Part shown: piece by piece, positions 47,001 through 57,600 of the stretch
Layout: the number at the start of each line of letters is the position of its first letter
Position numbering within the stretch: the first letter of the stretch is position 1
Source: Ancylostoma caninum
Lineage: Eukaryota; Nematoda; Chromadorea; Rhabditida; Ancylostomatidae
Reading direction: 5' to 3'
Assembly (NCBI GenBank): GCA_037903475.1
Contig: JBAJFG010000013.1
Location: forward strand, 372,001-436,000
DNA length: 64,000 nt
The notes under the pieces: model-generated
Told to the model about the DNA's origin: nothing
Databases searched by the model: none
Seen by the model: the letters and a program-made list of their open reading frames with translations, nothing else
Translations under genes and position numbers: made by a program

Positions 47001-49102
47001 TCCTGTCCAACGTCCAGAGTGAGCCAGGTGTTGTCAATACAGCAAACAAATCCAAGCTTCATGCACTATTATTTATACGAAATTTTAGAAGAAAAATTAT
47101 TAACGACTATAAATATTCCGAAAAACAACTGGTGTCCAAGATAAAATGTCCTAGCTTCAGAAGCAAAAGCGATTTCTACAATCATCAGAAAGCTCGGCAG
47201 CATTATGACCTCACAGAAATGGCAGTGGCAAAGAAAAAAGCAATAAAAACCATCGACATTTACAGTATACAGCTCCTGCGTAGGATAAAAATAAACATCT
47301 TATGGTTCCCAAAACGGCGATGCGGTGACGTGGCTTGTAATACAAAGGGTGATTTCGGCTTCAAACACCTTTTTTGGGCATGCTCTATAAGGGGCACTAT
47401 TTCCCTCACCAGCTCTTTTACCATAATCGAGTAAAATAATGAGTCTACAATAACCAGAAAGGCCAAAAACTAAGGAAAAACTAACCTATGCACCCAACCA
47501 CTCCAAGTGGTTCTCGTTTCGTATAGGCAAATAGATCCTGGTTGAGTGGCAGATGCAATCCAGCAAGTGACTGACCTAAACCACGAGCCATGAGATCACC
47601 ATAGGGTTAGGGTTAAAATACCTTACCAACCTGCTCCAGCGTAGTAGTTAAACGTGTCAATGCAGCCCAGCACATCCATTCGAGCCTCACTGATAGGCTT
47701 CCCATTGTCAATGCATTCCCATCGAGCTATTTCTTCGCAGTGTTTCCCCAGAAGCTGGAATGGTCAGGGTCAGAGACGTAGATTTGTTACCCATGCTCTG
47801 CTTCTCTAACTCACTTCAGCTGTTTTCCGCAGCACTTCGCCTCGTTTCAGCCAACCCATGCCAGCCCATGTGGGAAGTGCTTTGTGCGCTGTTTCCACAG
47901 CATTCTTCACATCTTCTGCTGTTGCTGCATGGCAATCAGTTAAGGTTTTCCCTGAATAAGAACAAAAACATTGAGGGATCAAAAGAAAGCGAAATCGACT
48001 ATAAACAGTGCTTAAATATGGTGAAATGCGCCGCAAACCGCCAAAATTCCACTATTCCATCATGCATGTTTCCCAAAATTCCGCCCCTGAAGTGATGCGT
48101 GCGTGCGCGTCGCGGCTCCTTTCGTGACAGATGCGCGCCGTTGTACGTCAACTGTTCAAGGACGTCGCTATACGTATATTTGATGTCTTTTTCAAATGAA
48201 GTTCTGATCACACATGAATTCTTTTTGTACATTATACTAACGAAATGGCTCTCTAGACAGGTGAGCTCCAAGCCGCGGTCATCTCTCACAACCGCAACCG
48301 CGACGCGCACGCACGCCTCACCCTTCTGCCGATGAAATTTGCATTTTTCCTTGATCATCTGGGTAAAAAGTGAGGGAAAAAAGAAAAGCAAACGAAAAAA
48401 AAAACGGGAAGATCACTCACCACTTCTCGGCTCGACGACGTTGAACTTCTTGCCGGAGTTCAGATTCACTTGCGCTCCACCGACAAAATGCAACGCTTCC
48501 GTGACACCCTTACAGTCTAACATGTACTTCTGAAGATGTCTCGTCAGTCGCATCTCCAACTCGGGCGCCCTGCGAATTGACGCAGGATGAGAGCCGGGTT
48601 CATCTTGTGGCACGTGTCTGCCCCTTTCTTCATAGTACTTCTGCCAATATTCCAATATTTCGCCGTGTTCGTCTTTGAAATTTAGTTTATGTTCGGGAAA
48701 TACAATTTCGCCATCGTACGCTTCTGTAACTAGTTGGCTACAGTAATACGACTCTACGCCATCGGAGTTTATACAATCCGCGGCGAACAGGTCATTGTAC
48801 GGCATGCCGATCTTTGTCTCGGCGTACTGTGCCGCTTTGATTTTCGCCGATTCAGACGCTTCTACATGCACAATTTCAATCCGATCCGGTTCACAATCGG
48901 CCACCATCTCACCGATCGTCTGGTGCAGCACGCCGCGCGGCAAAGCGTGTACAAGTCGCTTGTTGCGCACGACTATAGCCACATGGTAGTATGGCGACGA
49001 AGCGACGTCGGAAATTGCTCGCTCGAAAGCGCATGATGTGTCGTTTTTCGCTAGGAAGACCAAATCGCCGACTTCCGCTCGGCTTAGGTCTATATCATCC
49101 AT
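35293..49102 (-). CDS. alh-9: NlpC/P60-like amidase domain fused to ALDH9-type aldehyde dehydrogenase
   Basis: Exons: 48421-49102, 47815-47951, 47631-47754, 47486-47575, 40233-40402, 40073-40168, 39853-40008, 39546-39699, 36329-36455, 36158-36268, 36025-36101, 35293-35426; 2058 bases, 685 residues, all in phase. Residues 1-about 165 resemble the permuted papain-fold YiiX/NlpC-P60 group: GDLVFL strand, His40 in YYHVAIV, Cys121 in YYCSQLV. The first exon runs on through residue 227 to the start of the ALDH fold (FNVVEPRSG). The ALDH part keeps WNYP, the NAD-binding FTGSVPTG, general base Glu446 in LELGGK, nucleophile Cys480 in GQVC, and [14 protein letters not shown]. Human ALDH9A1 oxidises gamma-trimethylaminobutyraldehyde in carnitine synthesis; the substrate here is inferred. 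Both predicted active sites look intact. I recall C. elegans alh-9 products of similar length, so the fusion may be shared among nematodes. Intron 4 (7.1 kb) and intron 8 (3.1 kb) carry most of the repeats. Confidence 0.93.
36660..36945. repeat. palindromic MITE, alh-9 intron 8
   Basis: CAGTGGATGTCAATGGCGGTGGCCCATC on the left pairs with GATGGGCCACCGTCATTAACGTCCACTG on the right, and CGCCGCGCAACCGCGCCGCGCGC is mirrored by GCGCGCGGCGCGGTTGCGCGGCG. The open frames on both strands here (VDVNGGGPS / VDVNDGGPS) are mirror images of the arms, not genes. Confidence 0.8.
37854..38641. mobile_element. Tc1/mariner-like element with 37-base inverted ends, no transposase
   Basis: TACAGGGTGCGGCAAAAGTC at 37856 continues TTTGGACAAGCATAATCG; the right end is its inverse with two or three mismatches, ending GACTTTTGCCGCACCCCGTA at 38640. 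The ends sit on TA. CAGGGTG-GGCAAAAGT termini are typical of mariner relatives. The 0.8-kb interior has no long open frame, so it is a deleted or non-autonomous copy inside alh-9 intron 8. Confidence 0.8.
38886..39308. repeat. long-armed MITE, alh-9 intron 8
   Basis: ATTCCACATGAGGGGCCCCAAA near 38890 pairs with TTTGGGGCCCCTAATGTGGAAT near 39300. Pairing continues through AACTTTG-ATA, GAGGAGCTAAACACGAATATCGTA and GGGTTACG, about 120 bases per arm. Confidence 0.8.
40953..40998 (+). repeat. (GA)n microsatellite
   Basis: Almost uninterrupted GA dinucleotides on the plus strand within alh-9 intron 4, preceded by a purine-rich lead from about 40930. It produces only a serine/leucine alternating frame on the minus strand. 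Confidence 0.95.
41099..41728. mobile_element. hAT-type non-autonomous element with 8-base target duplication
   Basis: GTATATCC at 41099-41106 is repeated at 41721-41728. Just inside are the inverted ends CAGTGGCGGACGCAG (41107) and CTGCGTCCGCCACTG (ending 41720). CAGTGGCG-type ends with 8-base duplications are hallmarks of hAT transposons. Subterminal poly-G/poly-C runs follow on both sides. No transposase frame is present. A tRNA-like block lies inside on the minus strand. Degenerate relatives occur at 41860-42135 and 53950-54178. Confidence 0.9.
41391..41492 (-). repeat. tRNA-derived sequence inside the hAT element
   Basis: On the minus strand TGGCGCAGTGGTAAGAGGCTCG matches a pol III A box and GGTTCGATCC about 25 bases later matches a B box, with a GGGGCGCGTG direct repeat ahead of it. 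Cloverleaf closure is poor, so it is more likely a SINE head or pseudo-tRNA than a working tRNA. Confidence 0.6.
41860..42135. repeat. degenerate relative of the hAT element
   Basis: The right part (GGGTCCCCATGATTGCGGAG, poly-C, GGCTTGCCACTCTTGCATCC) parallels the right end of the 41099-41728 element in order and spacing. Ends are mutated and no clean duplication is visible. Confidence 0.5.
42140..42785. repeat. TTCGAAT/GAATAATTC-rich low-complexity region
   Basis: Dense repeats of TTCGAAT, AATTCATTCATTCG and ATTCGAATA words occur at 42150-42290 and 42520-42780 on both strands. The two clusters are partly inverted. The frames in between are composition effects. Confidence 0.6.
42850..43320. 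repeat. 470-base palindromic element, alh-9 intron 4
   Basis: Left arm starting TTAAAGGCAGCAGGAGCTGA pairs with the right arm ending TCAGCTCCTGCTGCCTTTAA. Pairing runs almost to the centre, including GTACAGACTC-GCACATCATAAAT, ACAGACAATTATGGCTTACCTG and GAAAATGGAACATT blocks, giving arms over 200 bases long. Confidence 0.85.
43315..43838. repeat. element sharing an end with the 42850-43320 palindrome
   Basis: TTTAAAGGCAAGGTCCGG at the left is the inverse of CCGGACTTTGCCTTTAA at the right. The left end overlaps the last bases of the preceding palindrome, so both share a TTTAAAGGC terminus. The arms are shorter than in the neighbour. Confidence 0.65.
44345..46095. repeat. 1.7-kb region bounded by GC-rich inverted repeats
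   Basis: GAACTTGGGTACCCGCAGCC and the following CAGCGGCTGG/GCCAGCTCG words (44380-44530) recur inverted at 45915-46070, where GGCTGCGGGTACCCAAGTTC closes the pair. CGCGCGCGG words mark the inner ends. The AT-rich interior has no convincing open frame. Confidence 0.6.
46600..47440 (+). repeat. possible retroelement remnant
   Basis: CTGAAGAAGGCGATTTCGCC followed by GAAAAGCGTCAGCCTAATAAAGACC at 46618 resembles a CTGAAGAAG-GCCGAAA-CGTC motif found at 3' parts of some Penelope-like and other retroelements. Downstream an open frame (46931-47434) carries a Cys/His-rich end (C-x4-C, then H-x4-C). Neither point is strong alone. Confidence 0.3.
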
Positions 49103-49105
49103 TTT

Positions 49106-49107
49106 CT
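49106..49107 (-). promoter_or_regulatory. candidate spliced-leader acceptor of alh-9
   Basis: GATTTTTCAG on the minus strand, followed by AAA and the start codon at 49102. With no coding exon upstream this is best read as a trans-splice acceptor; it also supports the ATG choice. Confidence 0.6.
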
Positions 49108-49429
49108 GAAAAATCAATCAATAGTTGACGGTACATTCACCATCAATCAATAAAGCACGTTCAGATACAGAAATAATTCATTTGGCCAAGATATGAACAA
49201 CCATACAATGGATTCGGGAAGTGATGCGAACAACAAGACACCAGATGATGAACAGCACTGCTCTTTGGAACGGGTTGGTTAGGTAAACAAGTCCAGAAAC
49301 GATGACGTCAGCAAAATTTCGGATCAATCAATAATGAATGGTGACCGGTGTCATGCGTGACTTATGGGACAAACTTCCAGAAAATGAAAACATCGCCAAA
49401 TTTAAATATTTAGTTAGTCTGGAGAGATC

Positions 49430-49545
49430 TGGCGCTTATACCTGGAAAGGGGGCGCGGCCAAGCTCTACTATTGGTCAGTTCACCCAGTCGGCCAAGTGC
49501 AGGGCCCGTCGGCGCCGCCCACTCCAGGTATAACACCCCACACTC
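49430..49545. repeat. palindrome
   Basis: TTATACCTGGAAAGGGGGCGCGGCC pairs with GGCGCCGCCCACTCCAGGTATAA, and GCCAAGC-style words mirror in the middle. It lies about 330 bases upstream of the alh-9 start codon. Confidence 0.6.
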
Positions 49546-50505
49546 GTCTGGAGTACCAGTTTGCGTTAAAGTAGCAAGATCCAACGAGGGACATCTTATG
49601 AAGCATCAGAGAGTGCAGAAAATCCGCAATCATAAGTGGTGAAAGTATAGAGAAACAGCACAGTAACCACGGACTGGCTCCGCCCGCAATGAAAAGTAAG
49701 CGTATTGATCGAAATTTCGAAATAACAATCATCAACACGAATATTTCACAGAGGTACACTGCTACAATCTTCTAAGTGAGAACTTGCAAACGTTTTCTTT
49801 TTCACAAAGTTGCACCTTCATCTCAGCAGCAATCAATACTCATCTTTTGCGTGGCGCATTTATTTTAACTATGGAACATCACAATATCACCCAAACCGTT
49901 TCGTAACACTTCATAACACTCTTAAAATTGCTATGAAGAACAGAAACAGGCCAACTGCAGCGTTCAACACTGGTATAAGCCCACCATGTCAACGACATTA
50001 TCGATTGATACCAAATTTTTGAGACAGAACAAGCAATAAACGATGTAAAAGTCATCGATAACTATGCCTGTAGAGAAGATAGCACTAATTATGTGAAATA
50101 AATATAGGACTGCAGGCAATGACTAGATCTTTCCTCACAGAAGAAGATATGACCAGGGGGGAACACATCACAGAATACATCATTACTAATATAATCCGTT
50201 ACTGTTAACGCCCTGACAACTGTGGCAATAAAACATACAGTGACACTCCGTAAAGCTACTGTTAATCTCCTCTAAGACAAGTTTTAAAAAAAAGAGTATA
50301 ACAAGGATGTAACTGCCGAAGAACAGGAAAAGATCTTAGGGAAAACTAGTGTCTCAAGAAATCAGAAGACGGCTAGCAGCAATCTAAACTAGGAGTAAAC
50401 TCATGAGTAAGATAATTATCAAGGATATGAACATTAGTAAATGCTATAATATGCCTTTGACACGCCTTTCAACCCAAAATTACACATATGGAAGCTCACC
50501 AAAGT

Positions 50506-50579
50506 CGCATGGCAATGCCTGCGGCCAAGCGGGATTCGTGGACCATTTGCCTGGATAGGGTTTCCCAGAACGGATCACT
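50506..50579 (-). other. isolated exon-like block, not assigned
   Basis: On the minus strand a GGTCAG acceptor-like site is followed by about 26 codons reading DPFWETLSRQMVHESRLAAG and then a GTGAGC donor. It could be an alternative 3' exon of dagl-2, since phase would allow it after 53849-53931, or part of a small separate gene. The polypyrimidine tract is poor and no partner exon is seen. Confidence 0.25.
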
Positions 50580-50779
50580 GACCGGATAAACATCGAACAG
50601 TAACAACAAGAATACTAGTTAAAATGTAATAATCTTCAAATTTCGAACCATTCTTACGCGATGAGGTCTTGAAAAACCAGAACAATTGGGTAACGAATGG
50701 GAAATGCGCCAGGATAGCTTTGGCCCATTCAAACTTAGACCACCCAGCAACCTGGGTAAAAGTAACGCTCTTATGCCTG

Positions 50780-50906
50780 CGTGCAATGCTAAGTTTACCC
50801 TCGATGACCTAGGGCGAACGTATTGACGCCCGTGTTAACTATGGGCGAATTTGGGGGAAGGGGTGTTAACACGTTTACCCTGGGTAATTCCAACGATGCA
50901 TGCGAC
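50780..50906. repeat. family A-like palindromic element
   Basis: AGGGCGAACGTATTGAC...GTGTTAAC on the left pairs imperfectly with GTTAACACGTTTACCCTGGGTAATT on the right, followed by a GATGCATGC end like the TGCATCAT ends of family A. Confidence 0.45.
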
Positions 50907-51662
50907 CCTGTACTAATAACACAAGGCCGAGAAGGTTAAAACAACTAGCTATGCCGAAAATACTAGCACCTCAAGCGGTGACTTCAAGCAAAAAAGGTGA
51001 GAGTACCCACAGATTTCTAGCCAAAGTGGTGTAAGTTAATTTTAAAAAATGAATAAAATCAATTCAATATGCAAAGAACGAAACCAAAATCAAAAATCAA
51101 TAAAAAAACCGGGAACTGTGGCTAAGAGAAATAACTAGCTAGCACCTCCTTTTATATGCTACGTCTACCCCGAAAGTACAACTCGTGATTAGCCATGAAT
51201 TCACGTCACATGCAGAAAAACCATAAGAATTCCCTACTATTGCTGTCAACAAACAAAAAAAAAAAACAATGCGTATTGCTTTTTGTAAATCAACTATCCC
51301 TATGCGGCAGCAGAATCCCGGCAAAAAGTCAATCAACAACGCATAATCAGATTCAAAGAAGATTATAGGACTCCAGGTCCACGAATCCCAGCGCAAAGGG
51401 CAAAGATTATTACGTTTTCAAAGATTATCAATGAATAACTGAACCAATTTGCTGCTAAAACTTACATCATCACACTGAGGGGCGTGGCTTCGCTACAAGA
51501 AAAAAAACTCGCAACACTTCACCGAAATAACCTTACAAAGAGATTTCATCACAGCAGAAAAGAAACTTCCACTCGCCTATGCGTTTCAAGACGGGAGGAG
51601 AAGCTTTTAAATGGACCCGCTGGGAGGTCGAAGCCGTGGGGTGGGCGGGGCGTGCGGGTCGT

Positions 51663-54600
51663 TCAGCGGGAAGACGTTCGTGGCTGATCGGTGACCACCA
51701 GGCGAGGAGGCGTGGTTCGTGCAGATGTGTTGTTCGTTGGGGCGTTCGTAGTGCTGGCAGCGGTCGTGCTGCCTTCATTGGCCGTGGCTGGTGGGATTAT
51801 AACAGCTGCGCCTTTCGCTGCAATGACCTTTTCGAGCATTCGTTCGATATTTTTCGGTAGATGGTCAGTGACTGCTGACGCTGTGAGCTTCACATCCGAC
51901 AGACACCTGAAATACGTCAGATTTATCTAACAGAATCGAGATACAGATGGAACTGTCCACTAAACCTAGTGGAACCTGTGACCTCGTGGCGTTCTTACGC
52001 AACATACCGGCGCAAGAGGTCACGGACATGATAAACCAGGCAACTTTATTTCGATCCAAGAGTCGCCACAAGGTAACTTTTGTTGCAGTAAGGCGCTCGT
52101 TCAACATAACATAGAAGGAAGTACTAAACATCTGGTTCAACGTACACTTGGTTGGAAAGTAAAGACAAGATAGAATCTAACGGCGATTTAATTAATGATT
52201 TCTACGAGCTAAGTGATACCGTGAAGTTAAGAAATATGAAGAAAATACTTAGGTTTTACACACTGATCCGGTTTCGCGGCTTGAACTAGACCGGAAGTTT
52301 GTTACCCTAGGCGCTATGGTATTGCAATATGACGTCTTCCCTGGTCATTACAGCATGAATTAGTGGTTCATAGCTAATTCAAGTAGCAAAGAAGTGGAGG
52401 GGTAAAGAGGCTCCTATCACCTGAGAGCATGTACCCGCTAGGTATGGCACGTCCAGAGAATAGGTGCTGCTCAGCAAGCAGGCGCTTGTTTAATTATCCA
52501 CTTTTACGTGGTTTGCATCTTCCCCGTGCTTTTAAGCCTCGCCTGCTCATATCCATACATACATGAATTTAAAAATCCAGATTTTGATAGTGTCTATGCT
52601 ATCTAGCTCAAATCTGCAAGGGTAAAAATGGTGGAAGCTGCTTCTTTTTCACTGAAGATGTATTCAAACCCAGAAAAAAGACTACAAATTTGATTTTTTC
52701 CGCAATCCACACCATCTTCTCAGCGGTGCACGTTGCAGCAATTAGTCAAATTCTGCACTACGGCTCTTTTCGCTGCTCTCTAGTTAATCAATCTCGATGG
52801 AATACATAAAGCCCGAAAAGAAAAAAAAAGCCCAGGCAGCAGCAACGAAAAAAAAATCTAACAATCCACACGAATTGCAAGTACTTCACACTTCTATAAT
52901 TCCCAACCATGGGTAATTGAACTGCTGAGAGAAACCTAAAAACCATTTGCATGGCAATGTCCTTATCTCAAGTCACACTTTTTTATTTGTGTTGGGCTGC
53001 AATCGATCTTTCAGATGAGGTATGCGATTCTGGCTCTGCAGAAACAAAAAAGCCCAGAAAACAAAGTGTAATTGATCATTGGAAAGGGGAACCAACTATT
53101 TAAAGGGGTTACATGCATCTTATATAACACACCGTGGACTTCTATCTCTTCATAAACTATTTGAGACGTCAGCTTTCCTATAAAGCCTTAAAAATGTAGC
53201 CACTTTCCCCTCCCTCGCCCCCCCCCCCTAATCCGAATTAAAAATAGGTGAATAATTGCAGAGGAAGAAGTATTGACGTTACGTCCCAGAAAAAATCGAT
53301 CCAAACGAAGAAAATTTACAATCACGATTCTATGCAGCAAGTATCCATTGATGCGTTACTATACGAATTTGCAATTGACATGTTTACGATGCATGAAAGT
53401 AGCAGTGGCTGTAGCTCACATTTTAGTTGCACAAGAACTGGGAGAATAATCATGGAATGTTGATCCGAATGTAAACACAACCGCATGCACAGCATAATTA
53501 GAACCGAATAACATATAGACACATTCAAATTCGAACATTCGATTTCAAATGTCCAAATACTAGGAGGGAAGTGCAGGCACAGAAAAAAAAAACTAGGCAA
53601 GCTATAGAGTTTTTACGCTTTTTCGAACAATAGAATATTTTTGAACTAGTGCTTAGATTAACTTGATGATTAATATACTAGTTTAATTATTAATACTATT
53701 ACAAGTTAACTACTCCGTCCAGGACAAGTCTAGGCTCATAACAGCATCAATTAGGGTTAAGACTACCTCTAAGGGTTTGTGTCCAGTTAAAACATGAATT
53801 TTTGTAATAAACATTTCCCTTAATGAATTGATACAAGCAAAAACCTACTTCGGATCGATCCAGTCACAAGCTATACCGCCTTCTCTGCTCTCGTCCTCAG
53901 CAATGTACAGCAACTTCCCAGGAGCAAACAGCTGCAAATAATTAATGTAAGGAGCAGTGGGGGACGCAGAGGGGGGGGGAGAATGAGTCGCCGACTTTTC
54001 GAAATTACTTGAGTAAATAAATTAAAATCTTGTACTAGTATTTTCAAAATATTTATCGCCAATTAATTAATTAATTTTTATAAATTTTATCATCCCATCT
54101 GGGTCCACGGAGTGGCGGAGTTGCCACTTTTTCTCCAACGCCTCCCCTCCCCTGGCTAGCAACTCCTGCGTAGGTACAGAGGATTTGTTTATGCTGTTTA
54201 CATAAAATGCTGGATATTTCTATATTGATTTTTACTCCTAACTTCAATATTTCCTAGTGTGTTCAATTCATTCCTTTTCTTACGTCGACGAAATTAAATT
54301 CCAAGATAGGTGTAAGGATCAAATGTGTCCTCAATCCAGAGCATAACTGCCGTTAAACCATGCGTAAAAATACGAATGATTTCCCATAGAACAACAAGTG
54401 CCATTTTAATAGCTGTATTCTCTCAGAAATACATGGAGTGAGGCGTAAGCCACACCCACTCCGGTAAATTCGCAGATTTTGCAAAGCAAACCACTTTCAG
54501 TGCGAAAATTTTGGCGTTTCCGACCCTGCTTTGTGGACTGCCATCAGTGGACTTGGTTTACCCAAAAATTTTTGTACTGTTCCAGATATTACGCATAAAT

Positions 54601-57600
54601 TCAAGAACATACCCTTGGAAAGTGATTATCTTGACACTGTAACTACTACAAGCCATCTACAACCTTCATCCTCCACTTTTTGCGTCCTTTTATCTTTGGT
54701 TTTGGATACTGATAAGCTAGCTACCCAATTTTGCATAAGAAATTCTGGTCTTTCGTTGAAAGCGCATCTCAATCTTAATAAAAGGACGTATAAAAACGTT
54801 TTACAACAAAAACTAGGCAGTTACGAATCCAGGAACATCAACGACTCCCCAGTTCACAAAGCTTCAGGAGTACAGGATGATCCCTGCGTTTCTCACCTCA
54901 ACTCTCGACGCTAATCTCTGATTAGTAGCGATTGTAATCGCTGTTGCAGTGTTCGGCGCAACGTTCGTTGTCCCATACGAGCCGCCATTCATTGTCGCTC
55001 CTTCGGGTATGAGATTCAAACGATCCGTAACAGTGCCTGGAATGGAATGGGCTACTGAGACAGAAGAGAACCACAGAAAGAAGGAAAAATCAAGAGTTCC
55101 GCGGCCGGAAAACATGACTATCGGACGCTGGCCCTATTATTCCATGATTTCTAAAGTATTCGGCATAAGAGTGGAAAATAAAGGGATGTGAAGGTAAAGG
55201 AACTGTGGTCCGGGGTCTTTTTACCAACATACTGTAGTTACTGTACTCCATTTTTTACAACTTTGTATCTACTAAACCTCCAATCTATCTATATATAAAA
55301 CATAGAAGCGCTTACGACACTTTTTTCAAAGATCTGGACGACCCACGTGGGCGCCAAATTCAAACGATAGAAGTGCATGTGTAAGCAAGCTGGTGAAGAA
55401 GGGGCCTTGGAAACATGGGATACCATATGAATAGGGGAGAAGGCCTAGGACACTCCGTTCACGCGGTAGTATCGATCCGGATATCGATTTATCCATCGAT
55501 TTTATCGATTTTCCTCAGTTTATTTCTAATCCGAAGAGAAACGGGCATACTGGGATAACCCACCACGGTGATCACGAATCTGAAGGCCACTTTGCACCGC
55601 GTGGATATTGATTTATTGATTTTATCGATTTTTCGCTAGTAATGTTGAAATGCTATGATCAAACTACGACACTACAACTTCTCCAATCTCACGACTGTCA
55701 TTAATTTTCACAATTTACGACTTCACGGCTGCTACTCCTCTAGCACACGTTCGCACCAGGATCACTGTCACCACGTGAGAACTGTCGCTACGCCTACAGC
55801 AAAGAACATTCACTCTGGATGCAGGCACAAACAGTGGCGATGTGACCGTACAGGGACAAAAATAACCATGAGAACTTCAAGCGTAAGCAGCCACCAGCTG
55901 GCACATGGTAGGACGTAAAGAACGACCAAGAACTCATGTTAACACTTTGATAAAAAGGTTAACAGCTTAGGGGCAGTTACAAGCAGTTTGCAATGAGAAT
56001 ATTTTCTTGCTAGGAATGAACAGCAGGCTTTGTAATACCTTGAACAACAAGGCCACGTCAAACTTTTTTCAAATCTGCACCAAAAACTGTTGTTCTATCA
56101 GGGTCAAGGAAACCATAACGAACTTTAATAAATGGACGTCCAGTTACAATTTCCAATTGTTGAAAACTAAATTATCTTTGCAATAACTCAATGCCAGTTG
56201 GAGTAGTTGCAGCGACTCATCAAAAAGAAAAAGTAAGAGCTTACACTCCACTAACTCTTATAATAAATCAATCACTTTTTAGCCAGACCAGTTGCAAAAA
56301 AAGGACTCAAATCTATCTAACGCCTTGCAAAAAAAAAACAACGTTCATTGTACTACTCGTTTCGTGGAGAGAAAAGGACAGAGAAAGTACACTAAAATGT
56401 AGCCATCAGCCAATAAATGTCAGCTGTAAAAATTCTTATTGCAGGATCGAGGACTGCATGACTATCGCTCCGCTCGACTGATCTTCCTTATTCGAGAACA
56501 GATGTCACTTTTTTTGACACTTGATCAAGCCTCAGCAAGACTGGGATTGATGGATTTGTACCAGAGGATGGAGCGCTGGTTAGAACACTGCAAACTCCCC
56601 CCTCCCTCCCTTCCCTCCGTTCCCCCCCCCCCCCATCCCCATCCCCCTCCAGAGCATCAAAATTAGAGTGCTTGTGAATTCAAAAATGCGATCGAGGACA
56701 TGAACACTTTCTCCTCTAGTGTAGGTTGCCATTCCTGTCAGAAAATTACTACCAAAATCTCGTGCTAGGACCTGCTTACGACCACAATATTTGTTTACCA
56801 ATTGATACAAGCATCAGACCACTACGACCAACACTTCTGCGTGACTGCGTGACCACTAAAACAACAATCACGCCTCATAACAAACATCTACACGATGCCA
56901 CCATAGAACGTTCACTTGTGGAACCCCAAACAATAGCCATATCAGCATAATCAGAACTGTTTGCATCCACTGAAAAGGACTTCGGAACGTGTGACACAAA
57001 ATGTGACACGAGCAAATACACATGTACTTTGTGAAGTACCTCGTGTAATAATTGTGATTTGAAACATAGTGACACCAGAAATGATGCAGGAGTAGTAGGG
57101 AAACTTAGAGAAAGCTGTCCTGAAGGGTGTTTGTGATGTTTGTCACACGTGGCTTCATTCTGGATGAGAATCTTTGAAACAATGCAAGAATTCAACAAAG
57201 TCGGCTTTAAAACATGTCAAATGGGTGAGCCTGAGCAGAAGGTGACATCTAAAACTTGAGGTGAACAATGTTCACAATGTTCACAATGTTATTTAAAAGT
57301 ATCCGAGGTGACAAACCTCTGCTTATGCCAGAAAGGAACATAGAAGCGCTCTTTGGAGACGATTTGAAACCTTATATCCATTAGAAGCTTCGAAAAAACA
57401 TCCCCGGGAGCTAATGCTCATGCTCAACGGAAATAAAAATCAATGAAAATCAAACAATGAAATCAAACTATTCAGTGGAATTCTACATCTGCGCATGACA
57501 AATCAGAATGGGATTACACATATCACATGAAGTCTATGTAGCAAATGGTTTTCTGCAAATAACGAAGCTATGGATAAGGCTCACCATTTCCCGAAAGAGG

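Larger units (their letters stand above)
49108..51662. other. intergenic region between alh-9 and dagl-2
   Basis: Both flanking genes are on the minus strand. The region holds a palindrome at 49430-49545, a family A-like palindrome at 50780-50906, and an isolated exon-like block at 50506-50579. No complete gene is supported. Confidence 0.5.

Noticed and set aside
46931..47434. Plus-strand 167-codon open frame as a gene
   Set aside because: AT-rich, no signal of splicing, only a weak Cys/His motif; kept only as a possible retroelement remnant.
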